Shown one piece after another: positions 35,560-45,401 of a stretch of DNA of 64,000 bases. The stretch spans positions 112,673 to 176,672 of the forward strand of contig NZ_RQXX01000006.1 in assembly GCF_004011175.1 (NCBI RefSeq), in the 5' to 3' direction. Position 1 is the first letter of the stretch. Every line of letters begins with the position of its first letter. The notes under the pieces were generated by a model, which saw only the letters and a list, made by a program, of their open reading frames with translations, had not been told where the DNA came from and searched no databases. Origin of the DNA: Mesobaculum littorinae (GTDB lineage: Bacteria; Pseudomonadota; Alphaproteobacteria; Rhodobacterales; Rhodobacteraceae). Position numbers and translations under genes: made by a program.

Positions 35560-36213
35560 ATGAACCTGCCCTTCCCCTTGGCCGAACCCGCCCCCGAGGC
35601 GCTGGAAACCGGGCGCAAGATGTTCGCGCGCGAAACCCAGTTCCTAAAGGGCGTGGTCGCAATGGACGGCCTGCCCGCCGCCGACCGGCCCGAGGTCTGC
35701 TTCGCCGGGCGCTCGAACGTTGGCAAGTCGACCCTGATCAACGCGCTGACCGGGCGCCGCGCCCTGGCGCGGGCCTCCAACACGCCGGGCCGCACACAAG
35801 AAATCAACTTTTTCGAGATTCCCGATGGGCCCTACCTGGTCGACTTGCCGGGATATGGTTTCGCCAACGCGCCCGTCGCCGTCGTCGGCGCGTGGCAGCG
35901 GCTGCTCAAATCCTACCTCTCCGGCCGGCAAAGCCTGCGGCGCGCCTTCGTGCTGATCGATGCGCGCCACGGCGTGAAGGCGGTCGACGAAGAGATCCTC
36001 GCCCTGCTCGACCGCTCGGCCGTGACGTTCCAGGCCGTGCTGACCAAGGCCGACAAGGTAAAGGCGTCCGAACGCGAGAAGATGCTGCAACAGGTGCGCG
36101 GCAAGCTTTCGGCCCACCCCGCTGCCTACCCCGAGATCGTCCTGACCTCGTCCGAGACCGGTCTGGGCATCGACACGCTGCGCGGCATCATCGCCGATCT
36201 TTCCGCAGAGTAA
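35560..36213 (+). CDS. engB: ribosome biogenesis GTPase YihA/EngB
   Basis: 217 residues. G-motifs: GRSNVGKS near 49, TPGRTQE near 75, DLPGYG near 92 and TKADK near 158. It helps assemble the 50S subunit. Start ATG 35560 gives the typical N-terminal extension before [10 protein letters not shown]. Sits in the standard yidC-engB-argB order. Confidence 0.95.
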   Translation: MNLPFPLAEPAPEALETGRKMFARETQFLKGVVAMDGLPAADRPEVCFAGRSNVGKSTLINALTGRRALARASNTPGRTQEINFFEIPDGPYLVDLPGYGFANAPVAVVGAWQRLLKSYLSGRQSLRRAFVLIDARHGVKAVDEEILALLDRSAVTFQAVLTKADKVKASEREKMLQQVRGKLSAHPAAYPEIVLTSSETGLGIDTLRGIIADLSAE

Positions 36214-36284
36214 CGCGCGCGGCCTTGAGTGCCCGCGCGGTTCCGCCTAAAGGAAGCCGCGATTTGCCACAGGACCCGACGCCG

Positions 36285-37154
36285 ATGAAGAAACAGACCT
36301 TCAGCCAGCGCGACTGGATCGCCGCGGCCCGCACCCTGAACGCCGCTCTGCCGAACCTGCAGAAATACGATGGCGCGACCGTTGTCATCAAGCTGGGCGG
36401 TCACGCCATGGGCAGCGACGAGGGCATGGAGAGCTTTGCCCGCGACGTGGTCCTGATGCAGCAGGTGGGCGTCAATCCGGTGATCGTCCACGGCGGCGGC
36501 CCGATGATCAACGACATGCTGTCGCGGCTGGCGATCCCCTCGACCTTCGTCCGCGGCAAACGCGTCAGCGATGCCGCCACGGTCGAGGTGGTCGAGATGG
36601 TGCTGTCCGGCCTTGTCAACAAACGTATCGTGCAGGCCATCAACGCCGCTGGCGGACGCGCGGTCGGCCTGTCCGGCAAGGACGCCAACCTCATGGTGTG
36701 CGAAGCGCGCGAGCCAGACCTGGGCTTCGTCGGCACGCCGGTGGACTTCAACCCCGACTTCCTGCGCTCGCTGCACGCGGCCGAGATCATTCCCGTGATT
36801 GCCCCCATCGGCGCCGGCCGCGCGGGCGAGACCTTCAACGTCAATGGCGACACGGCGGCGGGCGCCATCGCCGCGTCGCTCGACGCTGATCGCCTGCTGC
36901 TTCTGACCGACGTTGCGGGCGTGAAAGACTCCAACGGCGATGTGGTCAGCGAAATCACCCCCGCCCAGATCCGCGAAATGACCGAGGCCGGCGTGATCGC
37001 CGGCGGCATGATCCCCAAGACCGAAACCGCGCTCGAGGCGATCGAGAACGGCGTGCGCGCGGTGGTGATCCTCGACGGACGGGTGCCCAATGCCTGTTTG
37101 CTCGAACTCTACACCGACCACGGCGCCGGCAGCATGATCCGCCCGCGCCGCTGA
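36285..37154 (+). CDS. argB: acetylglutamate kinase
   Basis: 289 residues. Signature [11 protein letters not shown] near residue 29, VHGGGPMI near 70, [12 protein letters not shown] near 185 and the C-terminal [14 protein letters not shown]. Phosphorylates N-acetylglutamate in arginine synthesis. ATG 36285 starts the conserved [19 protein letters not shown]; the frame is open further upstream inside engB without support. Confidence 0.96.
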   Translation: MKKQTFSQRDWIAAARTLNAALPNLQKYDGATVVIKLGGHAMGSDEGMESFARDVVLMQQVGVNPVIVHGGGPMINDMLSRLAIPSTFVRGKRVSDAATVEVVEMVLSGLVNKRIVQAINAAGGRAVGLSGKDANLMVCEAREPDLGFVGTPVDFNPDFLRSLHAAEIIPVIAPIGAGRAGETFNVNGDTAAGAIAASLDADRLLLLTDVAGVKDSNGDVVSEITPAQIREMTEAGVIAGGMIPKTETALEAIENGVRAVVILDGRVPNACLLELYTDHGAGSMIRPRR

Positions 37155-37199
37155 TCCCCCCTCCCCCCCTTCTTTCCAGCAGACCCGAGTGAGCCCCGC

Positions 37200-37703
37200 A
37201 TGGCCCTACGCCTGATCCTTGTCCGGCACGCGAAGTCCAGTTGGGACAACCCCACCGTCGACGACCATGATCGCAGCCTGAACGGCCGCGGACGCGAGGC
37301 CGCACCGCGCATGGGCGCCTGGATGGCAGAACGCGGGCACGTGCCAGACTGCGCCGCGGTCTCGACCGCCCGTCGCGCGGTCGAAACCTGGGAGGGGCTG
37401 TGCAGCGCATGGCCGACGGTGCCGCAGACCGCGTTCAAATCCTCGCTTTATCACGCCGGCCCCGACAGGATGCTCAGCGTCCTCAGGCTGGCCCGCGGCA
37501 CCCGGCTTCTGATGGTGGGCCACAACCCCGGGATCGGCGCTTTCGCCACGCAGATCCTGCGTCACCGACCGACGCACGAGGCCTTTACCCGCTTTCCGAC
37601 GACGGCGGTCCTTGTCGCGGATTTCGATATCGACAGCTGGGAAGACGCCGCCTTCGCGGGCGCCGAAACCGTCGACTTCGCCGTCCCCCGCGACCTCCCC
37701 TGA
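37200..37703 (+). CDS. SixA-like histidine phosphatase family protein
   Basis: 167 residues. RHAKSSW at 9-15 carries the catalytic RH(G/A) motif and VGHNPG near 103 the second catalytic His, with Glu/Asp in between. In E. coli SixA dephosphorylates phospho-His on phosphotransfer domains; the substrate here is unknown. Follows argB by 45 bases and ends in a convergent terminator. Confidence 0.87.
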   Translation: MALRLILVRHAKSSWDNPTVDDHDRSLNGRGREAAPRMGAWMAERGHVPDCAAVSTARRAVETWEGLCSAWPTVPQTAFKSSLYHAGPDRMLSVLRLARGTRLLMVGHNPGIGAFATQILRHRPTHEAFTRFPTTAVLVADFDIDSWEDAAFAGAETVDFAVPRDLP

Positions 37704-37722
37704 TCCGACCTGCCGAATGCGA

Positions 37723-37760
37723 AAGGGGGCCCGTCCGACGCGCCCCCCTTCTTCTCTTGT
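37723..37760 (+). terminator. terminator after the sixA-like gene
   Basis: AAGGGGG (37723-37729) pairs with CCCCCTT (37744-37750), then CTTCTCTTGT. It lies just past the stop, in the convergent gap with aapP. A TACTCCCGCCGGAGG motif follows at about 37767. Confidence 0.55.
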
Positions 37761-37813
37761 CAAAATACTCCCGCCGGAGGCATCCCCGGCCGAAACCCGC
37801 ACCACCCGCGGGA

Positions 37814-38617
37814 TCAGTGCCCCAGTATCTGGCTCAGGAACAGCTTCGTGCGCTCCGACTGCGGGTTGCCGAAGAATTCCTCGGGTTCGTTCTGCTCGAC
37901 GATCTGGCCCTGGTCCATGAAGATCACGCGGTTCGCCACCTGCCGGGCAAAGCCCATCTCGTGGGTCACGCAGAGCATGGTCATCCCCTCTTCGGCCAGC
38001 TCGATCATGGTGTCGAGCACCTCCTTGATCATCTCTGGGTCCAGCGCCGAGGTCGGCTCGTCGAACAGCATGATCCGCGGCCGCATGCACAGTGACCGGG
38101 CGATGGCCACGCGTTGCTGCTGCCCGCCTGACAGCTGGCCGGGATACTTGTTGGCCTGATCGGGAATCTTGACCTTGGTCAGGTAGTGCATGGCCGTCTC
38201 CTCGGCCTCGCGCTTCGGCACCTTGCGCACCCAGATCGGGGCCAGCGTGCAGTTCTCCAGAATCGTCAGGTGCGGGAAGAGGTTGAAGTGCTGGAAGCAC
38301 ATGCCGACCTCGGACCGGATCTTGTCGATGTTCTTGAGATCGTTCGACAGCTCGATGCCGTCGACGACGATCCGACCGGCCTGGTGCTCTTCGAGGTGGT
38401 TGATGCATCGGATCAGCGTCGACTTGCCCGACCCCGAGGGGCCGCAGATCACGATGCGTTCGCCGCGATAGACCGTCAGGTCGATATCGCGCAGCACGTG
38501 GAACTGGCCGAACCACTTGTTCATGTCGGTGATCTGGATCGCCACCTCGTCGGAAACCTGCATCTGGCTCCGGTCGATGGCGCGGCTCGTCTGCATCTCG
38601 TGGGCGACGTCGCTCAT
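37814..38617 (-). CDS. aapP: general L-amino acid ABC transporter ATP-binding protein
   Basis: 267 residues from ATG 38617 (GGAGA site upstream). Walker [10 protein letters not shown], signature [15 protein letters not shown] and Walker [15 protein letters not shown] identify a polar-amino-acid ABC ATPase. Last gene of the aapJQMP operon, so it energises broad-specificity amino acid uptake. Confidence 0.95.
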   Translation of the reverse strand: MSDVAHEMQTSRAIDRSQMQVSDEVAIQITDMNKWFGQFHVLRDIDLTVYRGERIVICGPSGSGKSTLIRCINHLEEHQAGRIVVDGIELSNDLKNIDKIRSEVGMCFQHFNLFPHLTILENCTLAPIWVRKVPKREAEETAMHYLTKVKIPDQANKYPGQLSGGQQQRVAIARSLCMRPRIMLFDEPTSALDPEMIKEVLDTMIELAEEGMTMLCVTHEMGFARQVANRVIFMDQGQIVEQNEPEEFFGNPQSERTKLFLSQILGH

Positions 38618-38627
38618 GGGGGTCTCC

Positions 38628-39944
38628 TTACCGGTGCTCACGCTGGAGCTTCTTTTCGAGGGCGATCGAATAACGGGACATGCTGAAGCAGCAGATGAAG
38701 AACATCAGCCCGATGAACACGAAGAGTTCGAAGTAGACGCCGTTCCAGTCGGTCGAGGCGCGGATCGCGTTCGACAGGCCGATCGGGTCGAGCAGCCCGA
38801 TGAAGACCACCAGCGTGGTGTCCTTGAAGAGCCCGATGAAGGTATTCACGATCCCGGGGATCGAGATCTTCAGCGCCTGCGGCAGGATGATGAGCCGCAT
38901 CGACTGCCAGTAATCGAGGCCCAGGCTGTCGGCGCCCTCGTACTGCCCCTTGGGCAGCGCGGCGAGCCCGCCGCGCACCACTTCGGCGATGTAGGCGGCC
39001 GAGAAAAGGGTGACCATGATGATGACGCGCAGCATCAGGTCAAAGTTCGTCCCCGGCGGCAGGAAGTAGTTCAAAAGCAGCGATGCGGTGAAGAGCCACA
39101 CGATCAGCGGCACGCCACGGATCAGCTCGATGAAGGCGACCGAGACCTTGTTGATGAAGAACAGGTCCGACTGCCGCCCCAGCGCCAGCAGGATGCCCAG
39201 CGGCAGCGACAGGATGATCGCAGAGACGCCGATGATGAAGGACAGCATGAAGCCGCCGAAGTCGTCCGAGCCTACGGCCCGCAGGCGGATCGGCAGGATC
39301 CGCGACATGTCCGTGGTCAGCGGCCCGGCCAGAAGCCCCCAGCACAGCACCGCCACCGCCACACCCGCCAGCATGGCAAGTACGGGTGAGACGAAGCGCG
39401 ACGCGATGCGGAAGGCCACGTAGGCCAGAACAATGCCCAGAAGCACCGACAGCGGCGCCCAGACCGACCCGCCCCAGAGCAGCCAGAACATGATGAAGGG
39501 CGAAATCGCGCTGAACCACAGCGCCTGGCGCGGCAGCCGGGGAAACAGCACGGGCGACGCGGCGATCAGGAACACGATCAGTGCAGTGACCGGCCGCCAG
39601 TAAAGGGTCTGCGGGTAGAAGCCGAAGACCAGTTGGTGCCAGCGGTCGGTGATGACCGCGAAACAGGCTGATGAGGCCCCGGGGCCGAAGGCCTCGTCCC
39701 GGATTTCGCGGCACTGCGACAGCGACCCCGCCTTCCAGACCGAGTTCCAGAACCACGGCACGATGTGCAGGAGGATCCACCCGATCACCACGGCGGACAC
39801 CACCGTCAGCAGGATGTTGAGCCAGCCCGAGAACAGGTTCTCGCGCACCCACTTCACCGCGCCGACCTCGGCCAGCGGCGGTTCGCGCTCGGGCAGCATC
39901 GACTCGCGGACGAAGCGCGCGGTCTGGGCGTGTGTATCGCTCAT
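38628..39944 (-). CDS. aapM: general L-amino acid ABC transporter permease
   Basis: 438 residues. The N-terminal half has extra membrane segments typical of AapM; the C-terminal half holds the HisM-type permease domain with [34 protein letters not shown] as the EAA loop. Lies 1 base past aapQ and 10 bases before aapP. Confidence 0.95.
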   Translation of the reverse strand: MSDTHAQTARFVRESMLPEREPPLAEVGAVKWVRENLFSGWLNILLTVVSAVVIGWILLHIVPWFWNSVWKAGSLSQCREIRDEAFGPGASSACFAVITDRWHQLVFGFYPQTLYWRPVTALIVFLIAASPVLFPRLPRQALWFSAISPFIMFWLLWGGSVWAPLSVLLGIVLAYVAFRIASRFVSPVLAMLAGVAVAVLCWGLLAGPLTTDMSRILPIRLRAVGSDDFGGFMLSFIIGVSAIILSLPLGILLALGRQSDLFFINKVSVAFIELIRGVPLIVWLFTASLLLNYFLPPGTNFDLMLRVIIMVTLFSAAYIAEVVRGGLAALPKGQYEGADSLGLDYWQSMRLIILPQALKISIPGIVNTFIGLFKDTTLVVFIGLLDPIGLSNAIRASTDWNGVYFELFVFIGLMFFICCFSMSRYSIALEKKLQREHR

Positions 39945-39945
39945 C

Positions 39946-41163
39946 TCAGCGCTCCTTCAGCTTCATGCGGGCGTTGAAGACGTTCATCGCCCCAGAAATG
40001 ATCAGCGACAGGACAAGGTAGAACAGTCCCAGCAGCAGCATGCCCTCCAGCTCGCGCCCGGTCTGGTTGATGGTGATGCCGCCCAGGGTCGATCGGGCGT
40101 CCATGTACCCCACCGCAATGGCGAGCGAGGAGTTCTTGGTCAGATTGAGATATTGCGAGATCAGTGGCGGGATGATGACCCGCATCGCCTGCGGCAGGAT
40201 GACCAGGTTCATCGTCCGCGACGGCCGCAGGCCCAGGGCAAAGGCGGCCTCGGACTGGCCCTTGGCCACCGACAGGATGCCGCCACGCACGATCTCGGCG
40301 ATGAAGGCCCCCGTATAGAGGGACAGGGCCAGCCACAGCGCGATCAGCGAATTGCGCATGTGCAGGCCGCCCTGGAAGTTGAAGCCGCCCAGTTCGGGGT
40401 AGGCCAGCGACACCGGCCCGCCCAGCACGAAATAGGCCAGGATCGATGGCAGGAAGAACAGAGCCAGCGACACGGGCAGGATCGGCAGCAGCACGCCCGT
40501 CGCTTCCTGCCGGCGGAAGGCGTAGCGGCGAAAGCCGATGATGGCCGCGATCGACAGCACGAAGACAATGATCAGGGCGGTCGACCCCGGGCCCCAGACC
40601 GGCGCGGGAATATAGACGCCGCGGTTCGAGACGGCGACGCTGTCCCACAGCCACATCGAGGCGGTGCCCCCCTCGCGGAAGTCGCGGGGCTGGGGGGTGG
40701 CTTCGGTCATCATCGCGAAGATCGCGATGATCCACAAAAGCAGCGGAACGTTGCGGAAGCCTTCGACGTAGACGGTCATCAGCCGGGCGACCAGCCAGTT
40801 CTTCGACAGCCGCAGGACCCCGGCGATGACACCCACGATGGTGGCCAGGATACAGCCCAGGAAAGCGACGAGCAGCGTGTTGAGGATGCCGACGATGGCG
40901 GCCCGCGCGTGGCTGGAGCCCGAGGTATAGGGGATCAGCGTCTGGTTGATGTCGTATCCGGCGCGCTGGCCGAGGAACCCGAAATCGAAATCCTTGCCCA
41001 GGTCCGAAAGGTTCTGAACGGTGTTCGAGACGAGCCACGACAGGAACAGGACCAGCAGGGCCATGGCAATGGCCTGGATGGTCAGGGATCGGTATCGGGT
41101 GTCGTAGATAAGCTGGCTGAGCTTGAAGCCCTGTCGCGACGAGGCGTCGACCGTGCTTGCCAT
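39946..41163 (-). CDS. aapQ: general L-amino acid ABC transporter permease
   Basis: 405 residues. Shares the permease layout of AapM with an EAA loop (FIAEIVRGGILSVAKGQSEAAFALGL) in the C-terminal third and the aapQ-specific insert NVPLLLWIIAIFAMM. Forms the heterodimeric channel with AapM. Separated from aapJ by a 129-base gap with a strong hairpin. Confidence 0.95.
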   Translation of the reverse strand: MASTVDASSRQGFKLSQLIYDTRYRSLTIQAIAMALLVLFLSWLVSNTVQNLSDLGKDFDFGFLGQRAGYDINQTLIPYTSGSSHARAAIVGILNTLLVAFLGCILATIVGVIAGVLRLSKNWLVARLMTVYVEGFRNVPLLLWIIAIFAMMTEATPQPRDFREGGTASMWLWDSVAVSNRGVYIPAPVWGPGSTALIIVFVLSIAAIIGFRRYAFRRQEATGVLLPILPVSLALFFLPSILAYFVLGGPVSLAYPELGGFNFQGGLHMRNSLIALWLALSLYTGAFIAEIVRGGILSVAKGQSEAAFALGLRPSRTMNLVILPQAMRVIIPPLISQYLNLTKNSSLAIAVGYMDARSTLGGITINQTGRELEGMLLLGLFYLVLSLIISGAMNVFNARMKLKER

Positions 41164-41248
41164 AGAAAGCGCTCCCCTAAGGCCCGTTGTCGCGCCTCCT
41201 TTCGGGGAACGCGCCGGGCTTCGTTATCGTTGGGTACTGCAGGTAGCA

Positions 41249-41281
41249 AAGGGGCGCGGGCCTTTCGGCGCCGCGCCCCTT
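41249..41281 (-). terminator. attenuator hairpin between aapJ and aapQ
   Basis: AAGGGGCGCGG / CCGCGCCCCTT with an 11-nt loop, just past the aapJ stop. Such stems after a binding-protein gene usually let its mRNA accumulate above that of the permeases. Confidence 0.65.
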
Positions 41282-41292
41282 CGATGGTCGTC

Positions 41293-42309
41293 TTACCGGA
41301 ACGGCGGTGCGTAGAGCAGGCCGCCGTCGGTCCACTGCGCGTTCAGGCCGCGGGCCAGGCCGACGGGGGTCGACTCGCCCAGGTACCGCTCGAAAAGCTC
41401 ACCGTAGTTGCCGCCCGCCATGATGGCGCGCTTGGCCCATTCGGCGTCGAGGCCGATCATCTCGCCCAGGTTGCCCTCGGTGCCCAGCAGGCGGTTCACC
41501 TCGGGGTTCTGGGTGCCTTGGCTCAGCTCTTCGATGTTGGCCGAGGTCACGCCGTATTCTTCGGCAGCGATCAGCGCGTTCAGCGTCCAGCGCGCGATGT
41601 CGCCCCATTCGTTGTCGCCGTGGCGGACCAGCGGGCCCAGCGGCTCTTTCGAGATGATCTCGGGCAGGATCACGTGATCGCCCGGGTTTTCAAAGCTGGC
41701 GCGGGTCGCGGCCAGGCCGCTGGCGTCGGTCGTGTAAACGTCGCAGGCGTCAGCCAGGTACTGCTGCTGCGCCTCGGCGTTGGTTTCGATCGGGACCGGC
41801 TCGTACTCCATGTTGTTGGTACGGAAGAAGTCGGCGAGGTTCAGCTCGGTCGTCGTGCCGGTCTGGATGCAGACCGTCGCGCCGCCAAGATCCTTGGCCG
41901 AGGTCACGCCCAGCTCTTTCGGGACCATGAAGCCCTGACCGTCGTAGTAGTTCACGCCGACGAATTCGAACTTGAGGTCGTTGTCGCGGCTGAAGGTCCA
42001 GGTGGTGTTCCGGGCCAGCAGGTCGATTTCGCCCGACGCCAGTGCGGTAAAGCGGGTCTGGCCGGTGGTGGGGACGAACTCGACGGCTTCGGGATCTTCG
42101 AGCACGGCGGCAGCGACGGCGCGGCAGACGGCAACGTCGAAACCTTCCCAGTTGCCGTTGGCATCGGGGGCCGAGAACCCGGTGAGGCCCGTCGACACGC
42201 CGCAGTTCAAAGTGCCGCGGTCACGGACGTCGTCGAGCGTGGCGGCGGCTGCGGCGCCGGCGGCAAGGCCGGTTACCGTCAGTGCACCGAGAAAAGCGGT
42301 TTTATTCAT
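41293..42309 (-). CDS. aapJ: general L-amino acid-binding periplasmic protein
   Basis: 338 residues. Signal peptide MNKTAFLGALTVTGLAAGAAAAA, then the SBP-bac-3 domain (TLNCGVSTGLTGFSAPD, ARNTTWTFSRD, GGATVCIQTGTT). It collects L-amino acids for the AapQMP complex. ATG 42309 has an AAAAAGAGGT site; the longer frame upstream is not needed. Confidence 0.96.
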   Translation of the reverse strand: MNKTAFLGALTVTGLAAGAAAAATLDDVRDRGTLNCGVSTGLTGFSAPDANGNWEGFDVAVCRAVAAAVLEDPEAVEFVPTTGQTRFTALASGEIDLLARNTTWTFSRDNDLKFEFVGVNYYDGQGFMVPKELGVTSAKDLGGATVCIQTGTTTELNLADFFRTNNMEYEPVPIETNAEAQQQYLADACDVYTTDASGLAATRASFENPGDHVILPEIISKEPLGPLVRHGDNEWGDIARWTLNALIAAEEYGVTSANIEELSQGTQNPEVNRLLGTEGNLGEMIGLDAEWAKRAIMAGGNYGELFERYLGESTPVGLARGLNAQWTDGGLLYAPPFR

Positions 42310-42489
42310 ATCTACCTCTTTTTGAGTTTTCCGTTTCGTTCGGAAACGGCTCGGCCCTCCCTGGACCTCATTCTCGTAGATCAGGGATATGCGCTCCCCA
42401 AGCAGCCGCAAGTGTGGGCGCAATCAGAGCGAGAGGTCAAGGCAAGGTTAGTCACGTGCGATGAAACTCGCGGCGGGTTTCCCCGGGTT

Positions 42490-42510
42490 ATTGCCCGTTT
42501 ATTGGGCAAT
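42490..42510 (-). terminator. terminator stem after the ATP12-like gene
   Basis: ATTGCCC (42490-42496) / GGGCAAT (42504-42510) lies 26 bases beyond the stop of the minus-strand ATP12-like gene, upstream of aapJ. Confidence 0.5.
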
Positions 42511-42535
42511 TGCTACACCATGACGTGTGCGGGAT

Positions 42536-43252
42536 TCAGACGCTTTCGCCGACCAGATCGAAGAACTTCGCGGCGTTCAGAAAGGCCTCGCGCTTGATTT
42601 CCGCGGTGGCCGCAGCCTCTTCGTCGTGGCCCCACTGGTCTGCCTGCCATGATTCGTCGAGCCGGGAGGCCGTCCAGAGGTCCTCGGGCGCGGCGGCGTG
42701 CCGACCGGCCGCCAGCCCCATGACCAGAGAGCCGGTCAGCGCGACCAGGTCGTGAAACGGCGCCAGGGCAAAGGGCGACAGCGCCAAGACCGGTGCGGTC
42801 AGCCGTGCGAGCGCCTCGGGCGACTGCGCAACCGGCACGATCCCCGCCGTCGGCATAAGCCGGGCGCCATAGGTTTCGTGCGCCCAGTCCAGCAGCGGAT
42901 CCCACGCCTCGGCCTGCACCCGGGTCAACGCCTCGGGCGCGTCGGCACGGTGGCACAGAAGGTCGGTTTCGCCATAGGCCGCGAGCATCTGCGCGACCTC
43001 GGCCCGCTGCGGCGCGATCTTGTCGATGGCTGCGTTTGCCGCGCGCGTCGCGGGCATGGTATCGGGACGGATCACCCCCTCCTGCGCGCGCCACTCCGCG
43101 GCGATCTCGTCGGCGAAGGCGGCGGTCGGGACGTTCAGGGGGGCCTTGGCGGGGGTGCGCACCGCGCGCCCGTCCAGCCGCACACCGAACAGCCCGACCT
43201 CTTCCACCACCGTCACGTCGGTCCAGAACCGTTTGACCGCCCATTCGCTCAT
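42536..43252 (-). CDS. ATP12 family F1-ATPase chaperone
   Basis: 238 residues, ATP12 domain. Seen are FGVRLDGRAVRTPAKAPL near 23, AIDKIAPQRAEV, the family's DLLCHRADAPE near 110, and WDPLLDWAHETYGA. In mitochondria ATP12 assembles the F1 alpha subunit; alphaproteobacteria keep a homologue. ATG 43252 follows AGGAGGCCCGC and overlaps the HAD gene by 4 nt. Confidence 0.92.
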   Translation of the reverse strand: MSEWAVKRFWTDVTVVEEVGLFGVRLDGRAVRTPAKAPLNVPTAAFADEIAAEWRAQEGVIRPDTMPATRAANAAIDKIAPQRAEVAQMLAAYGETDLLCHRADAPEALTRVQAEAWDPLLDWAHETYGARLMPTAGIVPVAQSPEALARLTAPVLALSPFALAPFHDLVALTGSLVMGLAAGRHAAAPEDLWTASRLDESWQADQWGHDEEAAATAEIKREAFLNAAKFFDLVGESV

Positions 43253-43956
43253 GCGGGCCTCCTGAAACAGATGTCGATATGGGCGCGCAGGGCGGGGAAA
43301 TCCGGCAGGACCTGCGCCGCGCCAGCCGCGCGCAGCTGCACCTCGGGGTGGTAGCCCCAGGCGACGCCCAAGGGCATCACGCCTGCCGCGCGCGCCATCT
43401 CCATGTCGTAGGAGGTGTCGCCCACCATCGCCGCCCGCGCCGCGGCCACGCCGGTTTCGGCCAGCGCGGCCGCGATCATCGCGGGATGCGGTTTCGATGG
43501 GTGGTCGTCGGCGCATTGCAGGGTCAGGAAATAGCCCTCAAGCCCATGCGCCTCGATTACTTGGGCAAGCCCGCGCCGGGATTTGCCCGTGGCGACGCCC
43601 AGCAGGACGTGATCCTGCGCCGCCAGATGGTCGAGCGTGGCGCGTGCCCCGGGATAAAGCGGCGAGCTGTCGACGCTGCCTACCGTGGCGCGCAGGCCGG
43701 CATAGGCGTCCTTGTATCCCTCGACCAGGCTGTCCAGTTGCGCGGCGTCCAGCCCCGCCGCCAGAAGGCCGACGGCCTGCGGCAGCGACAGCCCGACGAT
43801 CGACAGAGTCTGCGCCCGGCTGGGCGGGGTCAGCCCTTCGGCCAAGAAGGCCGCCGCCATCGCCTGCACGATATGCGCCTGGCTGTCGACCAGGGTGCCG
43901 TCGACGTCGAAGATCACGAGGACCGGATCGGCCGGGGATGCGGCGTCGGCGCTCAC
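43249..43956 (-). CDS. HAD-superfamily phosphatase (phosphoglycolate phosphatase-like)
   Basis: 235 residues. Motif I FDVDGTLVDS near 16, motif II ATGKSRRG near 120, the lysine in HPSKPHP near 152 and motif IV VGDTSYDMEMA near 177. Hydrolyses a small phosphate ester. GTG 43956 overlaps the pseudouridine synthase stop (GTGA), which fixes the start. Confidence 0.9.
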   Translation of the reverse strand: MSADAASPADPVLVIFDVDGTLVDSQAHIVQAMAAAFLAEGLTPPSRAQTLSIVGLSLPQAVGLLAAGLDAAQLDSLVEGYKDAYAGLRATVGSVDSSPLYPGARATLDHLAAQDHVLLGVATGKSRRGLAQVIEAHGLEGYFLTLQCADDHPSKPHPAMIAAALAETGVAAARAAMVGDTSYDMEMARAAGVMPLGVAWGYHPEVQLRAAGAAQVLPDFPALRAHIDICFRRPA

Positions 43957-44996
43957 GCCTCCTCCTCGAAGGGATCGGCGGGCACGTCGTCGGCCCGCCA
44001 TTCCAGCGTCTCCCACGTCCGGGCCATGTGCTCGGGCAGTGCGGCGGTCAGGATCAGCGGCTGGCGCGTCACCGGATGGCGCAGGCGGATCGACCGGGCA
44101 TGCAGGTGCAGCTTGCGGCTGATCTCGCCGCCCAGCTGCGCGCCCCAACCGTCGCCCAGGTTCTCCTGCCCCGATCCGCCGTACTTGCCGTCGCCGATGA
44201 TCGGGTGCCCCAGCTCTGCCATATGGGCCCGCAGCTGGTGCGTGCGGCCCGTCACGGGCACGAGCGCCGCCCAGGCCGCCCGGGTGCCGAGCGCGGTCAG
44301 CACGGCATAATCCGTCGTCGCCCGCTTGGCGCCCGGGGTCGCGTCGATCTCGCCGGGGTGGACGCAGTGCATCTTCTCGGCCTCGCCCTTGGCCCCGTGG
44401 CCTGGCGCCTTGACCAGCCCGAACCGGATCGTGCCCATGCGCGGCAGCGGCACGCCGGCAATGGCGGCCCAGTAGATCTTGCGCGTCTCGCGGGCACGGA
44501 ACGCTTCGGTCAGGGCGCCGGCAACCTGCCGCGTGCGCGCCAGAAGCAGGATGCCCGAGGTATCCTTGTCCAGCCGGTGCACCAGCCGGGGTTTCTCGTC
44601 CAGGTCGAAGCACAGCGCCTCGGCCAGCCCGTCGACATGGCGGGTCTGGCCGCTGCCCCCCTGCACCGGCAGGCCGGGGGGCTTGTTGAGCGCGATGATG
44701 TGATCGTCGCGGTAGATCACCGCGCGGCGGATCATCTCGGCATCCGCGTCGGATACCTTGGACCGGGTGGGCGTGGGGGCGCCTGCATCGTCGGGCAGCG
44801 GCGGAATGCGCACCTCCTGCCCCTCTTCCACGCGGGTCGCGCCCTTGACCCTGCCGCCATCGACGCGGATCTCGCCCTTGCGGCACATCTTCTCGACCCG
44901 GCCCTGCGGCACCTGCGGGAACCGACGCTTGAACCACCGGTCCAGCCGCTGATCCCCTTCGCCCGGGCCCACGATGACGGTCTGCACCCGGCTCAT
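43953..44996 (-). CDS. RluA-family 23S rRNA pseudouridine synthase (RluC-like)
   Basis: 347 residues. N-terminal S4 RNA-binding domain (about 13-60, DQRLDRWFKRRFPQVPQGRVEKM) and the catalytic RluA domain with HRLDKDTSG near 140, where Asp is the nucleophile. Modifies uridines in large-subunit rRNA. A slightly long C-terminal acidic tail ends in EEEA. The ATG overlaps crcB by 4 nt. Confidence 0.9.
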   Translation of the reverse strand: MSRVQTVIVGPGEGDQRLDRWFKRRFPQVPQGRVEKMCRKGEIRVDGGRVKGATRVEEGQEVRIPPLPDDAGAPTPTRSKVSDADAEMIRRAVIYRDDHIIALNKPPGLPVQGGSGQTRHVDGLAEALCFDLDEKPRLVHRLDKDTSGILLLARTRQVAGALTEAFRARETRKIYWAAIAGVPLPRMGTIRFGLVKAPGHGAKGEAEKMHCVHPGEIDATPGAKRATTDYAVLTALGTRAAWAALVPVTGRTHQLRAHMAELGHPIIGDGKYGGSGQENLGDGWGAQLGGEISRKLHLHARSIRLRHPVTRQPLILTAALPEHMARTWETLEWRADDVPADPFEEEA

Positions 44997-45370
44997 GCCC
45001 AGATCCCCCGTGCCAGCATCAGCCCCGCGAAGAGCGCCACGAGAGACACCAGGACCGAGGCCACGACATAAAGCGCAGCCGACCCCGTCTGCCCGCGTTC
45101 CAGCAACGTCACGGCGTCCAGGGAGAAGGTCGAGAAGGTGGTGAACCCGCCCAGCATCCCTGTCATCAGAAGGGGCGACAGATGCGTCGCCTGGCGTTCG
45201 GCAGCAAAGACCACGAAGACCCCCATCAGGAACGAGCCCAGGATATTGACGCCAAGCGTCGCGAAGGGAAAGCCGGGACCGGCCAGGCGCATCACGCCCA
45301 CCCCGGCAAGATACCGGGCCGAAGCCCCGAGCGCGCCGCCCAGGGCGACCTGAAGAACCGTTGCGAACAT
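44993..45370 (-). CDS. crcB: fluoride ion channel CrcB/Fluc
   Basis: 125 residues with four membrane helices and the Fluc signatures GGALGASARYL near 11, GVNILGSFLMG near 38 and GGFTTFSTFSLD near 73. Dimers export fluoride. ATG 45370 follows GAGGAAG; the frame extends 13 codons further, into the rarA end. No fluoride riboswitch was recognised. Confidence 0.93.
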   Translation of the reverse strand: MFATVLQVALGGALGASARYLAGVGVMRLAGPGFPFATLGVNILGSFLMGVFVVFAAERQATHLSPLLMTGMLGGFTTFSTFSLDAVTLLERGQTGSAALYVVASVLVSLVALFAGLMLARGIWA

Positions 45371-45401
45371 GGCCACTTCCTCGGGCGCGGCGGGGGGCTT
45401 G

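Noticed and set aside
35462..35563. 33-codon ORF after yidC
   Set aside because: Starts on the yidC stop and covers the 12-bp hairpin; low-complexity Ala/Arg sequence with no family resemblance.
39649..42597. 982-codon open frame on the plus strand
   Set aside because: It is antisense to aapM, aapQ and aapJ, has His/Gln/Arg-rich composition typical of reversed GC-rich genes, and no domain is seen.
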